From Nitrospinae bacterium CG11_big_fil_rev_8_21_14_0_20_56_8 (GTDB taxonomy: Bacteria; Nitrospinota; Nitrospinia; Nitrospinales; VA-1): a stretch of DNA of 6,533 nt. The notes under the pieces are model-generated. The model saw nothing but the letters and a program-made list of their open reading frames with translations, had not been told where the DNA came from and did no database searches. The position numbers and the translations under genes were made by a program. Numbering within the stretch: position 1 is the first letter of the stretch; each line of letters opens with the position of its first letter. Positions 1 through 5,657 of this stretch are shown here, piece after piece. Location of the stretch: positions 24,401-30,933 of the forward strand of contig PCWF01000153.1 in NCBI GenBank assembly GCA_002796165.1, read 5' to 3'.

Positions 1-127
1 CCTGAAGATGGTGGACGGTGGGATCCTCGTCGAACACATCGTCGCCCACTTCGGCCCGGGCCATCGCCTGCCGCATGGACTCGGTGGGATGGGTCAGAGT
101 GTCGCTTCTCAGGTCAACGGGACTCAT
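1..127 (-). CDS. ltaE: Low-specificity L-threonine aldolase, N-terminal fragment (cut by window edge)
   Basis: Only the first 42 codons are in the window; the gene continues past position 1. The translation opens with a short leader, then LRSDTLTHPTESMRQAM and, a little further on, EVGDDVFDEDPTV. This is the characteristic N-terminus of the PLP-dependent threonine aldolase / beta-eliminating lyase family, where the LRSDT and GDD(V)-x-x-DPT segments are conserved. The family cleaves L-threonine or L-allo-threonine to glycine and acetaldehyde in the cytosol. The catalytic PLP lysine lies far downstream and cannot be checked. The ATG at 127-125 is preceded by GAAGGAG at 140-134 with a six-base spacer, which fixes the start. 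This start sits inside the 3' end of the upstream membrane-protein gene (14-base overlap, different frame), so the two are probably co-transcribed and translationally coupled. Family assignment is firm; substrate preference is inferred. Confidence 0.86.
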   Translation of the reverse strand, partial: MSPVDLRSDTLTHPTESMRQAMARAEVGDDVFDEDPTVHHLQ

Positions 128-470
128 GAGAGGCTCCTTCAGATTCGATCTTTTCTCTGATCTGGGGTTTTTCCATCCGATGCTGTTTGATTCGGTAATA
201 GACGAGGGAAATAAAAAACACCGGAAAAACCAGCCCTCCCAGGATAATCCTGGGTCCGCTCCCGGACGAGAACCCAAGCGCCAGGAGGCCTTGGTATTGT
301 TGCTGAACCACAAAGGTCAACAGGGCGGTTACAATGAGCACATATCCCACCCGTTTGGATTTTTTCTCCTTCGGGGACGTGATGGATTGGGCGATAAAGT
401 TCAAGCCTAAAAAAAGGATTCCGGTCAACAGCATTAAATACACGATTATGTTTTGAGGTGTTGTAGGCAT
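114..470 (-). CDS. Hypothetical three-helix inner-membrane protein, 118 aa
   Basis: I do not recognise a family. The protein shows three hydrophobic segments at about residues 8-28, 41-58 and 75-92. A strongly basic loop (KEKKSKR, residues 34-40) joins the first two, and the tail after residue 92 is charged and basic at first (RIKQHRMEK). By the positive-inside rule, the N-terminus should face the periplasm and the C-terminus the cytoplasm. There is no signal-peptide cleavage site and no cysteine or histidine cluster. The start chosen is the ATG at 470-468. Its only Shine-Dalgarno-like match is GAGG at 485-482 with an 11-base spacer, so initiation may be weak or coupled. The gene lies 75 bases after the hybrid kinase and overlaps the threonine aldolase start by 14 bases, which supports it being a real gene in the same transcript. 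Function unknown. Confidence 0.7.
   Translation of the reverse strand: MPTTPQNIIVYLMLLTGILFLGLNFIAQSITSPKEKKSKRVGYVLIVTALLTFVVQQQYQGLLALGFSSGSGPRIILGGLVFPVFFISLVYYRIKQHRMEKPQIREKIESEGASHESR
134..140 (-). promoter_or_regulatory. Ribosome binding site of the threonine aldolase gene
   Basis: GAAGGAG on the minus strand, six bases before the ATG at 127. It lies inside the last codons of the upstream membrane-protein gene. It decides the aldolase start and implies that ribosomes finishing the upstream gene terminate just past the new start codon. Confidence 0.7.
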
Positions 471-545
471 GCGTGGAAAAACCTCAGGGACAGGTCGGAT
501 GGCGGCCTGCCTTGTTGGTAAGAAAAAATCGAATCGCGTAGCCCG

Positions 546-2042
546 TCATTCCTGCTTCTCGGGAAGCGTGATGATAAAATGAGCTCCCCGACCGGGCTGG
601 CTGTCGGCGGAAATGGTTCCATTGTGGGATTGTACGATTCGATGGCAAACCGCACCCCCAATGCCCCACCCTTCGACATCCCGGACGTGCCCCAACTGTT
701 CGAACGGCTTGAAAATTTGTTCCAGGTCTTTGGGAGCGAACCCAACTCCCTCATCTTCTACCCGGATTTCCCAGTTCCCGTTTTCAAGATCCCGGGCCTT
801 GATGCGGATGACGGGCGAAATCCCATCCTTATGAAATTTGAGACCGTTTGAAATAAGATTTTGAAACAGCTGGTACATTTGGGTGGGATTGGCTTCGAGC
901 ACGGGAAGCGGATCGACATGGACCGTTCCCTGCGTTTCTTTCAATCGGATTTCCAGGTCGGACAGAACGGTTTCAACGACCCGGTTTAGATCAGTAGGCA
1001 CAAAAGGGTTTTTCTGGTCGATCGGTTTGGACAACTCAAGTAGATTATCGACCATTTGTTGCATCCGGACCGTAGCATTCAGCATTCGATCCAGGTATTC
1101 CCTTTCCTTAACATCCAATTTGGACTGGGCCATGGTCTGAAGGCGATCCCCGAAAATGTGGACTTTTCTCAGAGGTTCTCTCAGGTCGTGGGAGGCCACA
1201 AACGCGTAATCCTGAAGGTCGCGGTTACTCCGGTAAAGTTCGCTGGCATAACGCCGGAATTCCCGGTCGGCCTGCTGGCGGCCGGTGATGTTCTGAAATA
1301 TCATCACGGCGCCCAAAATATGGCCGTTCTGGTCTTTGATGGGAGATGCGGAATCTCCTATGGGAATGTGCTCGTTGTTGCGGTTTACCAGGACGGTGTT
1401 TTCCGGAAGTCCGCAGGGTGAACCCTCCTGGAGGGCTTGCGACACGGGATTGGCGACCGGCTGGCCCGTTTCTGAATTGACCATATTGAGAATTTTGCTG
1501 GCGTGTTGACCGAGGGCCTCCCGTTCGGTCCACCCGGTCAATTTCTGTGCCACCGGGTTGATGAACGTAATGTTCTCCTTTTCATCGGTGGCAATTATGG
1601 AATCTCCGATGCTCGCCAGGGTTTGGGAAAACCAGTTCCGGCTCTCTTCGAGCAACATCTCGTGCCGATATTTATTCAATGCGATTTCGATACAGGCGTG
1701 AACATCCTTTTCGCCGAAGGGTTTTAGCAGGTAGCCGAAAGCATGGGCCCCCTTGGTTTTCTCGATGGTGGCCCGGTCGGAATGAGCGGTTAAAAAAACG
1801 GTGGGAATTCTGAACCGGGAGTAAACAAGGGAGGCGACATCGATTCCATCCATTTCACCCTTTAAAACGATGTCCATGATAACCAGATCGGGTTTGTGTT
1901 CCTCCACCATTTGAATGGCCATCTCCCCCGAATTGGCCCAACCGACCGGTTTGTATCCCAGCCGAACGAGACAGGCTTGCAAATCCTGGACGACAATGAT
2001 TTCATCCTCCACGACCAGTATCCTGGGATTTTCCCCATTCAT
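546..2042 (-). CDS. Hybrid signalling protein REC-PAS-HisKA-HATPase (498 aa)
   Basis: This is a cytosolic histidine kinase with an N-terminal receiver domain. Domains in order: REC at residues 6-125 (acidic pair E12/D13, phosphoacceptor D57 in the DLVIMD strand, T85, K107 in KPF); PAS at about 137-255, of the common type ending in FQNIT; HisKA dimerisation helix at about 275-340 with H285 in SHDLREP; HATPase_c at about 385-495 with N-box N395/N399 and DEGVG at 430-434. The second glycine box reads GWGIGGAV (458-465) where the family usually has GTGIGLA. No transmembrane segment is present. The ATG at 2042-2040 shares its A with the TAA of the preceding kinase. GGAGG at 2054-2050, seven bases before the ATG, fixes the start. 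Tight coupling to a kinase lacking its own receiver suggests that this REC accepts phosphate from that neighbour and modulates the C-terminal kinase. No output domain follows, so the final target is unknown. Confidence 0.93.
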   Translation of the reverse strand: MNGENPRILVVEDEIIVVQDLQACLVRLGYKPVGWANSGEMAIQMVEEHKPDLVIMDIVLKGEMDGIDVASLVYSRFRIPTVFLTAHSDRATIEKTKGAHAFGYLLKPFGEKDVHACIEIALNKYRHEMLLEESRNWFSQTLASIGDSIIATDEKENITFINPVAQKLTGWTEREALGQHASKILNMVNSETGQPVANPVSQALQEGSPCGLPENTVLVNRNNEHIPIGDSASPIKDQNGHILGAVMIFQNITGRQQADREFRRYASELYRSNRDLQDYAFVASHDLREPLRKVHIFGDRLQTMAQSKLDVKEREYLDRMLNATVRMQQMVDNLLELSKPIDQKNPFVPTDLNRVVETVLSDLEIRLKETQGTVHVDPLPVLEANPTQMYQLFQNLISNGLKFHKDGISPVIRIKARDLENGNWEIRVEDEGVGFAPKDLEQIFKPFEQLGHVRDVEGWGIGGAVCHRIVQSHNGTISADSQPGRGAHFIITLPEKQE

Positions 2043-3940
2043 TATAGGCCCTCCGCAGGTAAAAGGATCTTGAAGCGCGTTCCGGGGTTTCGAGTCATAT
2101 CAATTGATCCGGACAATTGATCCTCGACCAGGGAAGTCACCAGCCGAAGGCCCAATGAAGGGGATTGGCTATAGTCGAAATTTTGAGAAATTCCGCTTCC
2201 GTCATCTTCCACCAGCAATTCAAGCTGATCGCTTGGGGTGTGCCGAACCGAGATGCAAACGGTACCTTTGGCTTTTTTCTTGAAAGCATGCTTGAGGGAA
2301 TTGGATATGAGTTCGTTGATAATCAGTCCGAAGTAAATTCCCGTTTCGGGAGAAATCGTAACATTGTCAATTTCGGTAAGCAAAGAGATTTTGCCCTCAT
2401 GGCATCCAAAGGATTGAAGGAGTCCTTGCGCAATGGAGGTCACATAATCTTTGACATTGATCCGGAGAGAATCGGTGCTATGGACGATTTTCTCCTGAAG
2501 CTGGGCCATGGAGTTGATTCTGTTGCAACTTTCACGCAACATTTCAGCGATCTTTGGATCATCGATATTCCGGAACTGGAGGTTAAACAGGCTGGAAATG
2601 ATTTGCAGATTGTTTTTTGTCCGATGATGAACTTCCTGAAGGAGAAGCTCCTTTTCCTTCAGAGATTTCATGATTTGATCTTCGGCCTTTTTACGCCGGG
2701 TGATATTCACAAAACTGGCGATGTAACCCACACACCCTCCATGGGAATCCTGAAATGGGGAAAGAGACAGCAGGGCAGGATAAATTTCTCCCGAGTTTTT
2801 TTTCAGATAGACTTCCAGTTCCTTGTCGAAATTGAAATGACCCAGGATGTGATACCAGCTGAGTTCAAAGGATGTGGTGTCGGGAAACAGGGAGGTCAGG
2901 GTTTGGCCCAGGAAATCATCCAATGAATATCCCAGGTTGTTTTGCGCGCCTAGATTGGCGCTGGTGATTTGGCCTTCCAGGTTTGTGGTGAAAATTGCAT
3001 CCTGGATCTGATTGAGGATCTGGTTTTGTTTTTTTAAAACCTCTTCCCGCAACCTGCGCTCGGTGGTGTCCTGGAAAATCGTTCCCACCGCGATCAGGCG
3101 GCCGGCGGTATCCCGGATGGGGGATAGGGACGATTCGGACCAGATCCTGTTGTCATTGATCCAGAGGCATTCTTCGAACCGGCTGGGAGCCCCGTTCTGG
3201 AAAAAGCGCCGGAGCCGATCCAGCCAGAAATCCCTGAACACGGGATATTCGGAAAACAGCTCGGTGAACGAATGGGTTCCCAGTTTCCACTTGCCGTGAA
3301 GTCTGAAGTATTTCTGCGCGGCCCAATTGATGAACCGGACGTTGAGGAACCGGTCTACAATCCAGACGCCTTGTGAAAAGGAGTGGAGAAGCGTGCGAAG
3401 GGTTTCCTCGCTCTCGCGGAGAATTTTTTCGGATTTTTCATTTTCGATTATCTTACGGGTAAACTTTTTCGTGGCTTTGATGAACTGAATACTTTGTTGT
3501 TCCGATTGGAGTTCCAATGCCCTGAATGATTTCCGGAACATCTTTTCCGTTTGCCTCAATTGGCTCAAATCGCGCACGACGGCGGTGAACACCGGTTTGC
3601 TTTCCAGGGCAATTTCGCTGATGGATAATTTAATGGGAAAGACGGAACCGTCCCTTTTCTTTCCTTCCACCTCAAAGAAACGTCCCAGTACCGATCTATC
3701 CCCGGAATGGAAATTCGATGGAGTTCCGGCGATCCAGGGTTCCCGGCCAAGATCAGGTATGAGGAGGGCGATATTCCGTCCGATTACCTCGGAAGCGGCG
3801 TAATCGAAGATTTTTTCTGCCGCGGGATTGAAAGTCTCAATGAGTCCCTGTGGATCGATACACAAAATTCCATCTTGAACCACTCTAAGGAGGTGTTCCC
3901 ATTGTTCTCTGTAATGAGGATGGTCGATAGATTGGTTCAT
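2042..3940 (-). CDS. Soluble PAS-PAS-PAS sensor histidine kinase, HisKA_2 type (632 aa)
   Basis: Residues are numbered from the ATG at 3940. PAS1 covers about 10-125 and is FixL-like in overall sequence (ETFNPAAEKIF, KRDGSVFPIKLSISE). A charged, probably coiled-coil linker covers about 128-178. PAS2 covers about 180-296 (ending FQDTTERR) and PAS3 about 305-418 (ending FVNITRRKK). The HisKA_2 helix carries EVHHRTKNNLQIISSLF. By analogy with the H-R-x-K-N motif of HWE/HisKA_2 kinases, the phosphorylated residue is probably H439, the second histidine. The HATPase domain has N-box NELISN (542-547), DDGSG (579-583) and SLGLRLV (595-601). No membrane segment or receiver is seen, so this is a cytosolic sensor needing a partner receiver, most simply the REC of the next gene. 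An in-frame GTG at 3961 would add seven residues, but its SD placement is poor. The ATG has AGGGAG only three bases upstream, so the start is moderately certain. Ligands of the PAS domains are unknown. Confidence 0.92.
   Translation of the reverse strand: MNQSIDHPHYREQWEHLLRVVQDGILCIDPQGLIETFNPAAEKIFDYAASEVIGRNIALLIPDLGREPWIAGTPSNFHSGDRSVLGRFFEVEGKKRDGSVFPIKLSISEIALESKPVFTAVVRDLSQLRQTEKMFRKSFRALELQSEQQSIQFIKATKKFTRKIIENEKSEKILRESEETLRTLLHSFSQGVWIVDRFLNVRFINWAAQKYFRLHGKWKLGTHSFTELFSEYPVFRDFWLDRLRRFFQNGAPSRFEECLWINDNRIWSESSLSPIRDTAGRLIAVGTIFQDTTERRLREEVLKKQNQILNQIQDAIFTTNLEGQITSANLGAQNNLGYSLDDFLGQTLTSLFPDTTSFELSWYHILGHFNFDKELEVYLKKNSGEIYPALLSLSPFQDSHGGCVGYIASFVNITRRKKAEDQIMKSLKEKELLLQEVHHRTKNNLQIISSLFNLQFRNIDDPKIAEMLRESCNRINSMAQLQEKIVHSTDSLRINVKDYVTSIAQGLLQSFGCHEGKISLLTEIDNVTISPETGIYFGLIINELISNSLKHAFKKKAKGTVCISVRHTPSDQLELLVEDDGSGISQNFDYSQSPSLGLRLVTSLVEDQLSGSIDMTRNPGTRFKILLPAEGL
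2050..2054 (-). promoter_or_regulatory. Ribosome binding site of the REC-PAS-kinase gene
   Basis: GGAGG on the minus strand, seven bases before the ATG at 2042 and within the last codons of the upstream kinase. It confirms the one-base stop/start overlap (TAATG) as the genuine junction rather than a later internal start. Confidence 0.75.
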
Positions 3941-4279
3941 AGGCTCCCTGCCTGGCAACACATCCCTTTTGAAGGTAGGAGAGAGGTTGACTTGAGCGTA
4001 CGAGAAGGCAGGATCTACCCATAAACTCCGGTCACGGGAATGAAGACATTTGTCCCTTGTGTAGCAAGAGCCAGCGTTTTATGTGTAGATTTCTGAAAAC
4101 AAATTCCGACTCAGGGTCGGATAGTGGAATCCCGAACAATTCAATTTGCCCCAATCTCCAGGATGAATAATCGCGTTTATTATAAGTTAGACGAAATTCG
4201 GAATCATTATAATTCACGGTTCCTGAAGAAGAAGGGGGCGGATTTTCGGAGTTGGAGATCCAGATAGCGATAAGGCGGG
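3941..4279 (-). other. Gene-free leader / promoter region of the kinase operon
   Basis: About 340 bases lie between the porin terminator and the first kinase. I see no convincing gene here; the one minus-strand open frame (4217-4032, GTG start, 61 codons) has no recognisable motif. Because a strong terminator closes the upstream unit, the kinase promoter should lie here. Two exact TATAAT hexamers occur on the minus strand at 4211-4206 and 4184-4179, but neither has a good -35 box at 16-18 bases. A short perfect dyad is present at 4105-4121. Promoter placement is therefore a candidate only, and an activator-dependent promoter is possible. Confidence 0.45.
4105..4121. repeat. Short perfect inverted repeat in the kinase leader
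   Basis: Six-base arms TCCGAC / GTCGGA at 4105-4110 and 4116-4121, separated by five bases. In the transcript this would be a small hairpin followed by ATTTGTTTTC, which is not a convincing terminator. It lies downstream of the two TATAAT candidates, so it could be an operator or a leader hairpin. Function is not shown. Confidence 0.35.
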
Positions 4280-4310
4280 AAAAAGGCCGGCCCGGAAAAC
4301 CGGACCGGCC
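4280..4310 (-). terminator. Rho-independent terminator of the porin gene
   Basis: On the minus strand an 11-base-pair stem (GGCCGGTCCGG with CCGGGCCGGCC, one T-G pair) closes a TTTT loop and is followed directly by five T residues. Arms are at 4310-4300 and 4295-4285, loop 4299-4296, T run 4284-4280. It begins 21 bases after the porin stop codon (4334-4332). GC-rich stem, tight loop and immediate T run make this a textbook intrinsic terminator. It separates the porin unit from the kinase operon. Confidence 0.92.
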
Positions 4311-4331
4311 CTTAAAAGAAATGCCGATTTC

Positions 4332-5474
4332 TTAGAAGAAAAAGAGGGCGTTGGCCCCAATCGTGTTTTGCGAGGATTCGGTCTGGTTGTTGTTTCTGTC
4401 AAAAAATGCAAACTGCGTGGAGGCATCGTGACGGTATTCCACGCGGAACACCATGTTCTGATTGATGCGGAACTCGGGGGTGAGGGTGACTTCCCACAAT
4501 TTCTGTCCCCCCGCCACGTTAGCCCGGAATCCGTGATCGTCGTTAAAGAACTCACCTCTCAGGTTCATGGAAAACCACTTGTTATAATTGTGGCGCAGGA
4601 TTCCAGCGACACCCCACCAGACGGCATCCGCATTTGCGGACGTGAGGGATGCATTTTCCTGAGTTCCATAATCAAAATTCATTTGCAACAAAGTATCCTC
4701 GGTCAACGCGATATCCATCACAACGTCCCAGAGATTTCGGTAGTTCGAGGTGTTATTGCCGGCGGCATTCACTCCCCCGCCGGACCAGTTCACAAGCAGA
4801 GAGACATTGTCCAGGACCGAATAGGCCACCTGAAGGTGAAAGGACTTGTCATTGTTGTCATCGGTGGTCTGGTCCCAACCATTGGTGACCATTCCCCGGA
4901 TCGTCAGCTTGTCGTTAATGGTGTAATCGGCGCGGACACCCGTATGGGTGAAAGGAATGGCCAGTCCGAACAGGAACGAGCGGGACCAGTTGTAGTTAAA
5001 CCCGTCATAGCCCTCGATCACTTCCGCCCCGATCAAGGTGATAAATTTTCCAAAGTGCAGAGTGAGGCCGCTACCGATGGGAGCGATGTAAGAAACATAT
5101 CCCTGTTGAAGGTCGAAGTCATGGGTCTGAACGTCTCCGGCGCTGGCGGTTGACTTGGCTACCTCAGGTACGCTGAAGCCGTAAGTCAGATCGGTGCGAA
5201 ACCCGATGTCGCCCGGTTCGGAGGGAGCTTTTACCAGGACGAGTTCCCCGACGTCGAATTTGAAAGTGTTGGAATCACGGTCGAAAATCCGGTTGGTAGA
5301 ATTTCCATTTCTCGGATTTGCCGGATTATGAAAATTATAATTGTAAGAGGCCGAGGCGAATCCATGGACCTTGACGTCCTTCATCAACTCGACTGCCGAA
5401 TCCGCATAAGCGGCTGACCCGGAAAACAGGATTAATCCCAAGCCCAAAAAATAAAGAAAGGTTTTGCGTCGCAT
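4332..5474 (-). CDS. Secreted outer-membrane beta-barrel porin-like protein (380 aa)
   Basis: The N-terminus is a clear signal peptide: MRRK, a hydrophobic stretch (residues 6-17) and the cleavage motif AYA before D25. The mature part alternates short aromatic-rich strands with Asn/Asp/Gly-rich turns, for example GFASASYNYNF, LTLHFGKFITLIGAEVIEGYD and FRVEYRHDAS, and ends in three phenylalanines, the C-terminal signature read by the BAM assembly machinery. The pattern resembles the BBP2-like outer-membrane beta-barrel family (PF07642); substrate is unknown. The reading frame is open further upstream to 5570, but the ATG at 5474 starts the signal peptide and has GGAGGAG five bases or so ahead, so the longer version is rejected. 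The gene has its own promoter candidate (5580-5552) and a strong terminator, so it is probably monocistronic. Its position after amt may indicate a nutrient-uptake role, but that is inference from context only. Confidence 0.88.
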   Translation of the reverse strand: MRRKTFLYFLGLGLILFSGSAAYADSAVELMKDVKVHGFASASYNYNFHNPANPRNGNSTNRIFDRDSNTFKFDVGELVLVKAPSEPGDIGFRTDLTYGFSVPEVAKSTASAGDVQTHDFDLQQGYVSYIAPIGSGLTLHFGKFITLIGAEVIEGYDGFNYNWSRSFLFGLAIPFTHTGVRADYTINDKLTIRGMVTNGWDQTTDDNNDKSFHLQVAYSVLDNVSLLVNWSGGGVNAAGNNTSNYRNLWDVVMDIALTEDTLLQMNFDYGTQENASLTSANADAVWWGVAGILRHNYNKWFSMNLRGEFFNDDHGFRANVAGGQKLWEVTLTPEFRINQNMVFRVEYRHDASTQFAFFDRNNNQTESSQNTIGANALFFF

Positions 5475-5479
5475 TCTCT

Positions 5480-5484
5480 CCTCC
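5480..5484 (-). promoter_or_regulatory. Ribosome binding site of the porin gene (decides the start)
   Basis: GGAGG (within GGAGGAG) on the minus strand, five bases before the ATG at 5474. It places translation start at the signal-peptide methionine instead of the in-frame codon 32 positions upstream, which would bury the signal peptide. Confidence 0.8.
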
Positions 5485-5551
5485 AAGAGTTTACAAATTT
5501 TGCATTTCCGGAATGAAGCCAGAACTGATTGAATTTTTGATACTGAGGTGG

Positions 5552-5580
5552 AAAGTAGCCCAAAAACCACCCCGTGTCAA
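5552..5580 (-). promoter_or_regulatory. Candidate sigma-70-type promoter of the porin gene
   Basis: On the minus strand a perfect -35 hexamer TTGACA (5580-5575) is followed by an exact 17-base spacer and TACTTT (5557-5552), which matches three of six -10 positions. The predicted transcript would start near 5545 and carry a leader of about 70 bases before the porin ATG. The -35 and spacing are strong; the -10 is weak. Confidence 0.5.
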
Positions 5581-5588
5581 AAAAAAAA
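5579..5588 (-). terminator. Ten-base T tract, possible weak terminator of amt
   Basis: The minus strand has ten consecutive T residues here, 69 bases after the amt stop codon. The nearest stem just upstream is only four base pairs (GAGC at 5620-5617 with GCTC at 5594-5591), so an intrinsic terminator is uncertain. The last two T residues are also the first two bases of the porin -35 hexamer, so the tract may instead be a promoter-proximal A/T element. Confidence 0.3.
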
Positions 5589-5619
5589 CTGAGCATTGCA
5601 ATAAGGACCTTCGCGCGCT

Positions 5620-5651
5620 CCATGGGGGGCGATTTTCCTGCAACCCCATGG
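5620..5651. repeat. Inverted repeat between amt and the porin gene
   Basis: Perfect eight-base arms CCATGGGG (5620-5627) and CCCCATGG (5644-5651) flank a 16-base spacer. Each arm contains the palindrome CCATGG. The repeat begins seven bases after the amt stop codon, where a hairpin could protect the 3' end of the amt mRNA or help terminate transcription. No T run follows directly, so it is not a classic terminator. Confidence 0.45.
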
Positions 5652-5657
5652 GTACCC

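Noticed and set aside
471..545. Possible terminator between the hybrid kinase and the membrane protein
   Set aside because: The T6 run has no stem ahead of it and the only pairing nearby (AGGCAGG with CCTGTCCCT) needs a bulge and lacks a following T run.
2165..2926. Long plus-strand open frame of 253 codons
   Set aside because: It lies wholly antisense to the first kinase, whose translation shows recognisable PAS3, HisKA_2 and HATPase motifs. The plus-strand translation has no recognisable domain.
3941..3961. GTG start at 3961 adding seven residues to the first kinase
   Set aside because: The purine run before it ends one base from the codon, too close for a normal Shine-Dalgarno, and the added residues show no conserved content. 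It cannot be fully excluded because the ATG at 3940 also has a short spacer.
4032..4217. Minus-strand 61-codon open frame in the kinase leader
   Set aside because: GTG start with only a partial AGGA upstream, no hydrophobic or domain pattern, and it contains both TATAAT hexamers and the dyad. More likely non-coding leader.
4368..5153. Plus-strand open frame of 261 codons
   Set aside because: It is antisense to the porin-like gene, which has a signal peptide, a good ribosome binding site and a terminator. The antisense product shows no known motif and is a mirror of the barrel coding sequence.
5475..5570. N-terminal extension of the porin reading frame to 5570
   Set aside because: The extension would place 32 residues before the signal peptide, overlaps the candidate promoter, and lacks a ribosome binding site as good as GGAGGAG before 5474.
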